Shown here: in pieces, positions 1-7,949 of the stretch
Layout of the letters: each line of letters opens with the position of its first letter
Position numbering within the stretch: the first letter of the stretch is position 1
Assembly (NCBI GenBank): GCA_964527385.1
Contig: CAZGPZ010000020.1
Coordinates: forward strand, 1 to 16,933
Direction: 5' to 3'
Length of the DNA stretch: 16,933 nucleotides
DNA from: JANWHZ01 sp964527385
GTDB lineage: Bacteria; Patescibacteriota; Saccharimonadia; Saccharimonadales; UBA4665
The notes under the pieces: model-generated
What the model was told of the DNA's origin: nothing
Database searches by the model: none
What the model saw: the letters and a program-made list of their open reading frames with translations, nothing else
Program-made: the position numbers and the translations under genes

Positions 1-2
1 CG

Positions 3-326
3 GCACCAAAATCAGGCAAAGAAACGCGCGAAGACATCAAGAATGCTGCGAAAATGGGCAAAAGCGAGGCCGAAAAAAAGTTGAAACAAGCAGTTTCTGA
101 ACTGGGCAACCTGCTCGATGAAGCTAAAAAGCGTGGCTCTGACCTGGGCGACAAAGCCAATCAAGAATTGAAAGACTTAGCCGACAAAGCCCGGGTTGCT
201 CGCGATAAGGCTCGCGAAGTGGTCACCGCCATCCATGACGGCGACGCTCAGGACGACGACCTCCGCCTGGCGGTTGAACAGGCTAACACTGCCCTCAAGC
301 ATCTTCGTGACTACCTGAAGAAATAA
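3..326 (+). CDS. C-terminal part of a Lys/Ala/Asp-rich coiled-coil protein (cut by window edge)
   Basis: The frame is open from the first bases of the window to a TAA at 324-326, so the gene almost certainly starts upstream. An internal ATG at 54 would give 90 residues, but the 17 codons before it have the same composition (KETREDIKNAAK), which argues against that start. The visible 107 residues are nearly all charged or Ala, with heptad-like spacing and no Cys or Trp, and no signal peptide or membrane segment is visible. The style resembles YtxH-like, LEA-like or histone-H1-like helical proteins, but no family can be assigned. dnaE follows on the same strand after about 90 nt with its own promoter. 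Confidence 0.7.
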   Translation, partial: APKSGKETREDIKNAAKMGKSEAEKKLKQAVSELGNLLDEAKKRGSDLGDKANQELKDLADKARVARDKAREVVTAIHDGDAQDDDLRLAVEQANTALKHLRDYLKK

Positions 327-381
327 CTCTAAGCCGGGTATTGTTGTAAATCTACCCGTACCAAAAGTCCAGGCATTCTCG

Positions 382-387
382 TATAAT
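382..387 (+). promoter_or_regulatory. Probable dnaE promoter -10 (TATAAT)
   Basis: A perfect TATAAT lies 28-31 nt upstream of the dnaE start, and no good -35 is visible at 16-18 bp. Initiation about 7 nt downstream would give a short leader that includes the GGAGGT Shine-Dalgarno. This is unlike several other genes here, whose -10 abuts the ATG. Confidence 0.5.
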
Positions 388-406
388 CATAACCATTGAT
401 ATAAGT

Positions 407-412
407 GGAGGT
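407..412 (+). promoter_or_regulatory. Shine-Dalgarno GGAGGT deciding the dnaE start
   Basis: GGAGGT lies 3 nt before TTG-416 and 6 nt before GTG-419. The 6-nt spacing and the better codon favour GTG-419. The two starts differ by one residue. Confidence 0.6.
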
Positions 413-418
413 ATCTTG

Positions 419-3400
419 GTGGTTGCCAAGAAGTCTGCTGCAACAAATCCATCCGCGTCCGCGGCGGCTCCTTTGAGCGCCTCTGATTACGTGCATCTGC
501 ACAACCACACGCAATTCAGTTTGCTTGACGGGCTGACAAAAGTGCCGGATTTGGTTGATTTCGTCAAGTCGTCAGGTATGGAAGCGGTCGCCATGACGGA
601 CCACGGGACGCTGTCTGGCGCGATAGAGTTTTACAAGGAAGCCAAGAACAAGGGGATCAAGCCGGTTGTGGGCATCGAAACGTATGTTGCCGCGCGCAAA
701 CATACGGACAAAGACCCGCAAAAGGACAAACAGCGCTACCATTTGATCCTCCTGGCAATGAACGAAGTGGGTTGGCGCAACCTGATGCAGCTTAGCACTA
801 CAGCCAACCTGCACGGATATTACTATTTCCCGCGCATCGACCACGAGCTGCTGGAACAGTACAACGAGGGACTGATCGTGCTCAGCGCGTGCATGGGGGG
901 CGAAATCGGTTCAGCGCTCGGTCAGGACCAGTATGACAAAGCGAAAGAAATTGCTTCGTGGTACAAGAGTGTATTCGGCGACCGCTACTACCTGGAAGTG
1001 CAAGACCATGGACATCCCGATAACCCGCTGCATAGCGAAGAACAGCGTCATGTCAATGACCAGGTGTTCAAGCTGGCGGACGAGCTTGGCATACCAACCG
1101 TGGTGACTTGCGATGCGCATTACCTCAAGCACGAAGACCAAGACGCGCATGAGATTCTATTGTGCGTCGGAACTGGCGCGTACCTTAGCGATGAAAAGCG
1201 GATGACACTGAAGAATTACCCGTTGCATGTCGCTGATCCGAACGAAGTAATTGCACGTTGGGGCAAGGAACATCCCGAAGTCATTCTGAACACGAAAGCC
1301 ATTGCCGACCGTTGCACGCTTGAAATCAAATTGGGGGAAGTACTTATCCCGAAATTTCCGGTTCCTGATGGGCAATCCGAGCAATCGTATCTTGAAACAT
1401 TAGTCTTTCGAGGGCTTGCTTGGCGCTATGGCGGCAAGAGTGAAGAGGAGGCAGCCAAGATGACGGTCACGCAAGCGCGCACCGTTACCCCGGCAAATGT
1501 CCTCGAGCGTGCAGACTACGAGTTAGGCGTCATCGCCCAAATGGGCTACAACGGCTATTTCTTGATCGTCTCCGACTTTATGGTTTGGGGCAAGAACCGC
1601 GGTATTATTTTCGGTCCCGGACGCGGCAGCGCGGCGGGCAGCATCGTTTCCTACGCCGTCAAAATTACCGATATTGATCCGCTTCGTTACGACCTCATGT
1701 TTGAACGTTTTTTGAATCCCGACCGTATCTCTATGCCCGATGTTGACATCGACATCCAGGACACCCGCCGCGACGAAGTCGTGCAATATTGCGCCGACAA
1801 ATACGGCCAAGACCACGTCGCGAACATCGTCACCTTTGGCAGGATGTTTGCGCGCAATGCGGTGCGCGACGTGGCACGCGTGCTGCAGGTCCCTTACGGC
1901 GAGGCCGACCGGCTTGCCAAGATGTTGCCACAGCCAATCCAAGGACATCACATACCATTGTCCAAAGCACTCAAAGAAGACTTTGAGCTGAAGCACGAAT
2001 ACGAGACGAACCAAACCGCGAAAGAAGTCATTGACGAAGCAATGATCCTTGAGGGCACGGTGCGCAGCCATGGCGTGCATGCGTGCGGTGTGGTGATCGC
2101 GCCCGACGACCTCGTCAAGTTCCTGCCGCTCGAAATGGCACAGAAAGGCGTGATAACCACTCAATTTCCGATGACCCAAGTTGAGGAGCTCGGACTGCTC
2201 AAGATGGACTTCTTGGGGCTGTCCAACCTGACAATTATCAACAATACGCTTCGTATCATCCGAAAAGTGTATAAGACAACCATTGGTCTCAGCGATATAC
2301 CGAACGAAGACACCAAGACGTTCGAGCTGCTGCAGAATGCTGATACAACAGGCGTATTCCAGCTGGAGTCCGCAGGTATGAAGCGCTATTTGAAAGAGCT
2401 AAAACCGACGTTGTTTGAGGACATCATCGCCATGGGCGCGCTGTACCGGCCCGGACCAATGGCGGAAATCCCGCGGTTCATCGAGGGCAAGAACCATCCG
2501 TCATCGATTACCTACTTGCATCAATCGCTCGAGCCGATCCTCAAAGATACGTACGGCGTCATGGTCTACCAGGAGCAAATCATCAAGCTGCTGCAGTTCG
2601 TTGCTGGCTATACGCCCGGCGAAGCTGATTTGGTCCGCAAAGCCATTGGAAAAAAGAAGCGCGAAATCATGCAAGCCGAGGAACCGAAATTCATTGCCGG
2701 CTGTGTCAAGAAAGGTTTGACCGAAGCGCAAGCCAATGAACTTTGGGCGCAAATCCAGCCATTTGCCGATTACTCATTCAACAAAGCGCACGCAACGTGC
2801 TACGCGCAAATCGCGTACTGGACCGCATACCTGAAAGCGCACTTTCCGGCTGCGTTCATGGCGGCACTGATGACGAGCGACGCCGATGACACCGAACGGC
2901 TGGCAATCGAAATTACCGAATGCAAAAAAATGGGCATCGAGGTGCTGCTGCCGGACGTGAACGAGTCATTCCTGGAATTTGCAGTCGTACCGGGCGAGCC
3001 GCCGAAAATCCGCTTCGGGATGGGGGCGGTCAAGAATGTCGGCAAGGGCGCTGTAGAAGAAATTGTCCGGGCGCGCGACAGTGGCGGCCATTTTTTTTTT
3101 TTTTCGGACTTCCTGGCACGTGTCGACACCCCCATCGTGAACCGCAAGGCGCTGGAAAGCTTGGCGAAAGCGGGCGCTTTTGACCGGTTTATTGACCGCT
3201 CGACTATCCTGCACAACCTCGACACGATTGTCGCTTACAGCGCGAAATTGGCGAAGCAGGCTTTGAGCGGTCAAACTGACTTGTTTGGCGTCGCCGAGGA
3301 AACATCATCCCACAAACCAACCCTGATTCTTGTTCCGCCGGCAGTCCAATACAACGCGCATGAGCAGCTCCTGTGGGAGCGCGAGCTACTCGGACTATAT

Positions 3401-4078
3401 CTAAGCCAGCACCCCTTAGCGGCGTTCTCGGCGATCTTGGGCGAGCAAACCACGCCGCTAAAAGTCCTCGAACCTGGCCACGATGGAAAGCAGGTTGTGG
3501 TTGGCGGTAACGTGACGGCAGTTAGGGAGATCATGACCAAGAACGGCCAGAAGATGGCATTCGTCAAGATCGAAGACGAGTCAGGAGAAGTGGAGGTCAT
3601 ATTGTTCCCGAGCGCGCTGCAGCAGACATCTGGGCTATGGGAGCGTGACAGGGTGGTGATCGCCCGAGGAAGGGTGAGCGCCAAGGACCGGGATGGCAAT
3701 ATCGGAACAGAGTTGAAAATCCTGGTCGATGACGCGCGGGAAGTGACGCACGAGCAAGCGGTGGCGTACCAGCCGACCGGCAAGAAGCCGCCGATGCCAA
3801 AAGGCAAGCTCAAAGCGGCACGTATAGAACAGAATGATGCAAGCACCGAAACGAACGCGCGTATTTATATACGGTTGCAAGAAAGCGACGACCAGCAATT
3901 GTTACTTTCGCTTAAGCGTGTCTTGGATGATCAACCGGGGGAGAGCGAAGTTGTCCTTGTACTCGGCAGTGACGAGCAAAAGCAAATCGTGCGCCTGCCG
4001 ACCCGGATCAGTGGCGACCAGGCGGTGCTGGAACAGCTCCAATCGCTTGTCGGCGCCCAAAATGTTATCCCACAGTAG
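419..4078 (+). CDS. dnaE: DNA polymerase III alpha subunit (replicative polymerase) with PHP domain
   Basis: This is the catalytic subunit of the replicative C-family polymerase (about 1219 aa, full length for DnaE). Residues are numbered from GTG-419; TTG-416 would add one. The PHP domain opens with HLHNHTQFSLLDG (H26, H28, H30), then TDHG (D61, H62) and CDAHY, a pattern typical of metal-binding PHP domains. The GPGRGSAAGS motif precedes the catalytic PDVDID (D441, D443), and the third Asp is in KMDFLGL (D597). Later come a helix-hairpin-helix (GAVKNVGKGAVEEI), a QTDLF beta-clamp motif (Q952-F956) and an OB fold (from about VVVGGNVTAVREI). A run of 14 T (3091-3104) encodes H-F-F-F-F-S at residues 891-896. 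The gene is convergent with the CAP gene, 47 bp away. Confidence 0.97.
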   Translation: MVAKKSAATNPSASAAAPLSASDYVHLHNHTQFSLLDGLTKVPDLVDFVKSSGMEAVAMTDHGTLSGAIEFYKEAKNKGIKPVVGIETYVAARKHTDKDPQKDKQRYHLILLAMNEVGWRNLMQLSTTANLHGYYYFPRIDHELLEQYNEGLIVLSACMGGEIGSALGQDQYDKAKEIASWYKSVFGDRYYLEVQDHGHPDNPLHSEEQRHVNDQVFKLADELGIPTVVTCDAHYLKHEDQDAHEILLCVGTGAYLSDEKRMTLKNYPLHVADPNEVIARWGKEHPEVILNTKAIADRCTLEIKLGEVLIPKFPVPDGQSEQSYLETLVFRGLAWRYGGKSEEEAAKMTVTQARTVTPANVLERADYELGVIAQMGYNGYFLIVSDFMVWGKNRGIIFGPGRGSAAGSIVSYAVKITDIDPLRYDLMFERFLNPDRISMPDVDIDIQDTRRDEVVQYCADKYGQDHVANIVTFGRMFARNAVRDVARVLQVPYGEADRLAKMLPQPIQGHHIPLSKALKEDFELKHEYETNQTAKEVIDEAMILEGTVRSHGVHACGVVIAPDDLVKFLPLEMAQKGVITTQFPMTQVEELGLLKMDFLGLSNLTIINNTLRIIRKVYKTTIGLSDIPNEDTKTFELLQNADTTGVFQLESAGMKRYLKELKPTLFEDIIAMGALYRPGPMAEIPRFIEGKNHPSSITYLHQSLEPILKDTYGVMVYQEQIIKLLQFVAGYTPGEADLVRKAIGKKKREIMQAEEPKFIAGCVKKGLTEAQANELWAQIQPFADYSFNKAHATCYAQIAYWTAYLKAHFPAAFMAALMTSDADDTERLAIEITECKKMGIEVLLPDVNESFLEFAVVPGEPPKIRFGMGAVKNVGKGAVEEIVRARDSGGHFFFFSDFLARVDTPIVNRKALESLAKAGAFDRFIDRSTILHNLDTIVAYSAKLAKQALSGQTDLFGVAEETSSHKPTLILVPPAVQYNAHEQLLWERELLGLYLSQHPLAAFSAILGEQTTPLKVLEPGHDGKQVVVGGNVTAVREIMTKNGQKMAFVKIEDESGEVEVILFPSALQQTSGLWERDRVVIARGRVSAKDRDGNIGTELKILVDDAREVTHEQAVAYQPTGKKPPMPKGKLKAARIEQNDASTETNARIYIRLQESDDQQLLLSLKRVLDDQPGESEVVLVLGSDEQKQIVRLPTRISGDQAVLEQLQSLVGAQNVIPQ
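3091..3104 (+). repeat. T14 homopolymer inside dnaE
   Basis: Fourteen consecutive T encode the last base of His, four Phe codons and the first base of Ser. The reading frame is intact only if the tract length is 2 modulo 3. One T fewer leads to TGA at 3138-3140 and one more to TGA at 3181-3183, both upstream of the clamp-binding motif and OB fold. Confidence 0.95.
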
Positions 4079-4125
4079 TAGGTAGCTAATAGCCTATAGC
4101 GGTACACCATCAGCCGCGCTAACGT

Positions 4126-5160
4126 CTATCTGATCAAGCCGACGGTATGGCTCAGGATAATGCTGAATGAGATTAATGTTGCTGCGGCAATGTCAAGTAT
4201 TGGGTGACGCAGAACAAATGCCTCGCCGTGGACCAACACTTTGCGCCACGCCCAACCGTGCCTAACAAGCACAAATCCAAACGCGGACAATCCAAATATA
4301 CCCAGCGCCAGGGTATTCATTGGCGCGCTGCTGGCGACAAGTTGGAAACGCGTAATCCGCTGTTGGCTTGGCTCCAATGTCGCGTTTTGGTTATTCTGCT
4401 CTTTTGGCTTTGCCGCTGTGGCGGGGGTGCTTGTTGCAATTGGGCTCGTGGTCGGGACGGAGGTTTTCTTGGCTGCCGGCGATGAGTGTTGGGTTTGCTG
4501 TTCTGGTTTGGCGACTAGCGCGGGAGTTGGGGTTTTCGGGGTAGCGCTCGCAGCAACGGGAGTGCTTGCCAGGGCGCCATACATTGCGACGACGAGCGTT
4601 TCCGGGCCACTGCTTTGGTAGTCAGGGATGTTGACAATGCCGAACCCGACATCCTTGTATGAAACATTCAGGATGTTTGCCCGGTGCTCGGGGCTATTCA
4701 TCCATCCGTCGATGGTGTAGGCGGCAGTATCGAAACCATAGGCGAGGTTTTCGCCGGCAACACTGTAGTTGTAGCCGGCGGCTGTAATGAACGTCCACGG
4801 AGTTTTGCCGTCGGGGGTGTTGTGCGACCAGTAGTCACGCGCTGCCATATCGTTCGCTTTGTTCTGTGCGGCTGTAGTAAGTTCGCTGTTGATATGCAGC
4901 GCCGTTTCGCCGTTTGTTTGTCGCTGGGTATTCGTGTCGTCGAGCAGGCTCTGGACGCTCATGTCAGTTGCATACCCGAGGACGCTTTGTCCGAGCGAGC
5001 CAAGCCAACTATTGGCAACGATGCCCAAGGACACAATTGCCACCATCGGCATATATGGCCAATATGTCTTTAAGTAGTCATGGCTGTGGCGGTGATGGTG
5101 GCCGCTGCGCATGCGGTGGTCGCGGGTTGGACGTTTTGGTTTTGTTTTTACGAGCGTCAT
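4126..5160 (-). CDS. CAP/SCP-domain protein with membrane segments at both ends
   Basis: The 344-residue protein has an Arg/His-rich N-terminus (HHHRHSHD, residues 21-28), a hydrophobic segment at about 33-55, a CAP (SCP/PR1, PF00188-type) domain at about 73-195, a long Pro/Thr/Ala/Gln linker (about 200-270), and two hydrophobic segments (about 282-299 and 321-343). CAP landmarks are H113 in WSHNTPDG, E137 in GENLAYG, and SPEHRANIL with H159. Positive charge before the first segment suggests the CAP domain is displayed outside the cell and tethered on both sides. Bacterial CAP proteins are often cell-surface proteins, but their reaction is generally undefined. No Shine-Dalgarno precedes the ATG (upstream on the minus strand is AACTATCT). 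It is transcribed divergently from the 5242 gene. Confidence 0.88.
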   Translation of the reverse strand: MTLVKTKPKRPTRDHRMRSGHHHRHSHDYLKTYWPYMPMVAIVSLGIVANSWLGSLGQSVLGYATDMSVQSLLDDTNTQRQTNGETALHINSELTTAAQNKANDMAARDYWSHNTPDGKTPWTFITAAGYNYSVAGENLAYGFDTAAYTIDGWMNSPEHRANILNVSYKDVGFGIVNIPDYQSSGPETLVVAMYGALASTPVAASATPKTPTPALVAKPEQQTQHSSPAAKKTSVPTTSPIATSTPATAAKPKEQNNQNATLEPSQQRITRFQLVASSAPMNTLALGIFGLSAFGFVLVRHGWAWRKVLVHGEAFVLRHPILDIAAATLISFSIILSHTVGLIR

Positions 5161-5214
5161 AGATAGTTATGCTTGCAATTGTTTGTAGTTTATCACAGAA
5201 TGGATGATCGACAG

Positions 5215-5220
5215 AATAAT
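5215..5220 (+). promoter_or_regulatory. Weak candidate -10 (AATAAT) for the 5242 gene
   Basis: AATAAT lies in the 81-bp divergent spacer, upstream of an AGGAG Shine-Dalgarno at 5228-5232. No convincing -35 is visible, and the assignment rests on position and one hexamer. Confidence 0.25.
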
Positions 5221-5241
5221 CTTAACTAGGAGTTGTGAGAA

Positions 5242-5682
5242 ATGGCTGCAGAGCAGTTTCAGGTTGCTAATGAAATTGAAGTAGCAGGATTACATAGCGG
5301 CGATGAAGTTGTAGTTGGTCTCGATGGCCGTTTACTTAAATTTACGGCTTTCCAGCCTGGTGAGGGCGAAGCATTGTTGGCGCATGTGTCATTGGCGGCC
5401 GGTCCCGATCCAGATATGGCTGTGTGGAGACAGCTCAACGATGTTTACGAATTGCCTTCCAGCGTGCCGGATGTCCTTGACGTTGAAGGTATGCCAAGCG
5501 TTAGTGCAAAACTCGCGGGCGAAAAGCTGACTCGAACATTAGCGGTGGAGCAGCTACTTCGCATGGGCAGGCTGGTCGTGCAACAGACGGCAAGCGGCAC
5601 GCCAGAAAAAACCTGGATCAAATTTACGTCAGCATCAACGATTGAAAATCTATTCGAACGCCGCGCCTCCGAGCAGAGCTAG
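5242..5682 (+). CDS. Hypothetical protein, 146 aa
   Basis: I do not recognise this family. The ATG is supported by AGGAG 9 nt upstream. The sequence begins MAAEQFQVANEIEVAG and is acidic overall. The first half has beta-strand-like alternation (DEVVVGLDGRLLKFTAF). The middle has a Pro/Val segment (LPSSVPDVLDVEG), followed by an amphipathic region and a C-terminal strand-helix (TWIKFTSASTIENLFERRASEQS). There is no Cys, signal peptide or membrane segment, so it is probably cytosolic. It is divergent from the CAP gene and convergent, 15 bp away, with the SpoU methyltransferase gene. Its good Shine-Dalgarno and coding-like composition make it very likely real. Confidence 0.8.
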   Translation: MAAEQFQVANEIEVAGLHSGDEVVVGLDGRLLKFTAFQPGEGEALLAHVSLAAGPDPDMAVWRQLNDVYELPSSVPDVLDVEGMPSVSAKLAGEKLTRTLAVEQLLRMGRLVVQQTASGTPEKTWIKFTSASTIENLFERRASEQS

Positions 5683-5697
5683 TATAGCCGTTATCGT

Positions 5698-6207
5698 TTA
5701 TTCCCCGAGTGGGCAGAAAGCAATTTGGTACAACGCCATGGCTGCGGCTGCAGATACATTGAATGATTCTTTTTGGCCGTACATGGGGATCTCAACAATC
5801 ACGTCACAAGCATCGAGTATTTCTGGTTCGATGCCTTCGATTTCGCGCCCGACTAGGACAGCGACTTTTTTGGGCGGTTTATAATCCGGCAATTGAATGG
5901 AATGCTCGTACTGCTCTAGTGCGACAATCGTGAAGCCAGCTGCGTGTAACGCCCCGAAAACATCTTGTATATTTTCGGCATGCTGCCACGGGATACTATG
6001 TTCCGCGCCCAGTGCCGTTTTGTGTATTTGGGCGTCAATCTTGCGTGCCAGGTGCGGCAAGCGCGGGTCGTCATTGGCCTGGTATGGATATGGCGTGTAG
6101 CCGGTCAGGTAAACTTCTTGCACGCCAAGCCCGTCAGCAGTCCGAAGCAAAGACCCGACATTGTGGCAGCTACGAACGTTATGAACCACCAGGACAATAT
6201 CGCGCAT
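5698..6207 (-). CDS. SpoU/TrmH-family RNA 2'-O-methyltransferase
   Basis: The 169-residue protein carries the three SPOUT signatures. Motif 1 is N10-x-R12 ... NVGSLLRTAD (16-25), motif 2 is VLVGREIEGI (117-126), and motif 3 is VEIPMYGQKESFNVSAAAAMALYQ-like (138-161). The motif 2 and 3 loops form the trefoil-knot SAM site in this superfamily. No N-terminal L30-like substrate-binding extension is present, so this is the minimal catalytic form. The target (tRNA or rRNA position) cannot be read from sequence. The ATG lacks a Shine-Dalgarno, but a TTGACG/CAAGAT pair sits so that transcription would begin at about the ATG. Confidence 0.9.
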   Translation of the reverse strand: MRDIVLVVHNVRSCHNVGSLLRTADGLGVQEVYLTGYTPYPYQANDDPRLPHLARKIDAQIHKTALGAEHSIPWQHAENIQDVFGALHAAGFTIVALEQYEHSIQLPDYKPPKKVAVLVGREIEGIEPEILDACDVIVEIPMYGQKESFNVSAAAAMALYQIAFCPLGE

Positions 6208-6213
6208 AGCTCT

Positions 6214-6242
6214 ATCTTGGAGATATGCACAGCTTTCGTCAA
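6214..6242 (-). promoter_or_regulatory. Candidate promoter of the SpoU gene, leaderless geometry
   Basis: On the minus strand TTGACG (6242-6237), 17 bp, then CAAGAT (6219-6214), and 6 nt later the ATG. The -35 is good and the -10 poor. Confidence 0.35.
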
Positions 6243-6276
6243 GCTAAGTATCTGGCGCATGCCAATGCTTATGCTT

Positions 6277-6282
6277 TATACT
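6277..6282 (+). promoter_or_regulatory. Candidate -10 (TATACT) of the ATPase gene, leaderless geometry
   Basis: TATACT ends 7 nt before the ATG at 6290, placing the expected start site at or next to the first coding base. AAGG at 6284-6287 is too close to the ATG to act as a normal Shine-Dalgarno. No clear -35 is visible. Confidence 0.45.
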
Positions 6283-6289
6283 TAAGGTC

Positions 6290-7909
6290 ATGCAAAATGA
6301 TGCTGCTGCTCGGGGGCGGGCGGAACAGGAGCAAAGTACCCAGCACCGCGCGCGGATACTGGGGATGGGCTACGTCGATACGTCGCAGATCCCAAACAAA
6401 CAATTGTTCAAGCAAATACTCAGCGTTTCGGATATGTACCGTTTGAAGATACTGCCGCTGAACGCCGACCAGAGCAATGTGCTTTTCGGCATTTTGACGA
6501 CGACGCCGCAATCATCGTTGGCAGAGGTAAAGAAGCACTTCCTGAGCCAGGTCGTGACCTTCGCGATTATTTCGGACGCCGGTTTTCGTGATTACATGAA
6601 CCTCTACGATCCGCCGAAGCAGGTCGTCTACCAAGATATCACCTTGAAGTCGGCAGGCACCGAGGACTTGGTGCAAAATGTCTCTGACACGCTCGAGCAA
6701 GTCAAAGCGTCCGACATGCTGGCGTATTTAGTGTCCCAGGCATACCACCTCAATTCATCGGATATACACATAGAATCGCAAGCCGAGGACGCCCGCGTGC
6801 GGCTGCGCATCGACGGGGTGTTGCACCAGATCGCGCGGATCAGCGAGGAAAAGTATCGCGTGTTGGTGTCAGCGATTGCCAGCGCTGGCAACATATCGAC
6901 ATCGTCCACTGATGCACAACAAGGCCATATTGCCCAAAAAGTCACGATGGCGGATGGTACTGCCGTCGACGTGAACGTGCGATTGGAGACAGTGCCAACA
7001 ATCAACGGGCTGGACATCGTCATGCGTTTGTTCAATATGCAGCCGGAGATGTACCAACTGGACCGGCTGGGGCTTTCTCCGTCAGAGCGGGAAGTAGTCG
7101 ATGGCATCATCGCCAAGCCCAGCGGCCTGGTTATGGTAGTCGGACCGACCGGCTCGGGCAAAACGACAACGCTGTACTCTATCATGAATTCGCTCAACAG
7201 TGACGAACGCAAGATTATAACCATCGAAGATCCTGTCGAATATCAGTTCCCCGGCATTACGCAAATATCAGTCACCAGCAGTGACGCGGCCGGCGACGCC
7301 AGCTTCGCGGAGAAACTGCGCGCCGTGCTGCGCTTGGACCCGGATATCGTCATGGTCGGCGAGGTGCGCGACAACGATACGGCGCGGACTGCGCTGCAAG
7401 CGGCATTGACCGGCCACTTGGTACTTACCACGTTCCATGCGGGCAGCGCGGCAGCAGCCCTGACGCGCCTGCGCGACATCATGGAACAGAACCCGCTGTT
7501 CGTTTCGGCGATCCGGTTGGTCATGGCGCAACGCCTGGTACGCCGCCTGGATGACGAAACTAAGCAAACGTATTCGCCTGATGATGCAACCCGTGCAAAA
7601 TTGCAACAAGTAATTGATTCTCTACCCGAGGGCGTTGAGCACCCGAACCTCGACAATGTGCAATTATACAAAGCTGGCGCGTCGGTCGATAACCCCTACG
7701 GTTTCAAGGGCCAGCTGGCGATCCGTGAGCAGTTCATGATGAGCGGCGAGATGCAGCGCCTGTTCACCGGGCCAGCCGGCGCGGTGACGGTGAGCGAAAT
7801 CGAAGCGGCCGCTATCCGCAGCGGCATGCGGACGATGTTGCAGGATGGCGTTCTAAAAGCGATTGCCGGCGAGACCACGCTTGAAGAAATTTACCGCGTT
7901 GTAGGATAG
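6290..7909 (+). CDS. PilB/GspE-family secretion/pilus assembly ATPase
   Basis: This 539-residue type II secretion/type IV pilus assembly ATPase should power pilin assembly or export at the inner membrane. It has an N-terminal GspE/PilB-like region (about 1-115), then SSDIHIESQAEDARVRLRIDGVLH, the usual start of the catalytic core. Walker A is GPTGSGKTTT (285-294, K291). The Asp-box region is IITIEDPVEYQ, Walker B is DPDIVMVGEVRD (E358), and the His-box region is GHLVLTTFHAGSAAAALTRL. The zinc-binding tetracysteine of typical PilB/GspE is absent: RRLDDETKQTYSP stands where CPxC is expected, and there is no Cys in the whole protein. No other pilus genes are in the window. A retraction ATPase (PilT) is less likely because of the long N-terminal region. 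Confidence 0.93.
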   Translation: MQNDAAARGRAEQEQSTQHRARILGMGYVDTSQIPNKQLFKQILSVSDMYRLKILPLNADQSNVLFGILTTTPQSSLAEVKKHFLSQVVTFAIISDAGFRDYMNLYDPPKQVVYQDITLKSAGTEDLVQNVSDTLEQVKASDMLAYLVSQAYHLNSSDIHIESQAEDARVRLRIDGVLHQIARISEEKYRVLVSAIASAGNISTSSTDAQQGHIAQKVTMADGTAVDVNVRLETVPTINGLDIVMRLFNMQPEMYQLDRLGLSPSEREVVDGIIAKPSGLVMVVGPTGSGKTTTLYSIMNSLNSDERKIITIEDPVEYQFPGITQISVTSSDAAGDASFAEKLRAVLRLDPDIVMVGEVRDNDTARTALQAALTGHLVLTTFHAGSAAAALTRLRDIMEQNPLFVSAIRLVMAQRLVRRLDDETKQTYSPDDATRAKLQQVIDSLPEGVEHPNLDNVQLYKAGASVDNPYGFKGQLAIREQFMMSGEMQRLFTGPAGAVTVSEIEAAAIRSGMRTMLQDGVLKAIAGETTLEEIYRVVG

Positions 7910-7933
7910 AAAATAGTAAATCAGGCAACAAAT

Positions 7934-7942
7934 TGCTATAAT
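7934..7942 (+). promoter_or_regulatory. Extended -10 promoter TGCTATAAT, leaderless geometry
   Basis: A perfect extended -10 (TGC plus TATAAT) ends 7 nt before the ATG at 7950. Initiation 7-8 nt downstream falls on the ATG. It also makes an in-frame TTG at 7944 unlikely as a start, since that codon would precede the transcript. Confidence 0.6.
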
Positions 7943-7949
7943 ATTGCTA

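Noticed and set aside
335..358. CGGGTA/TACCCG hairpin between the first gene and dnaE as a terminator
   Set aside because: The stem is only 6 bp with a 12-nt loop and no following T-run, so it is not convincing as an intrinsic terminator.
1523..2179. 218-codon minus-strand open frame inside dnaE
   Set aside because: It is antisense to the catalytic palm of DnaE, with no start signals or family features.
4079..4125. Terminator between convergent dnaE and CAP genes
   Set aside because: Only a short GCGG/CCGC pairing is visible, with no T-run on either strand.
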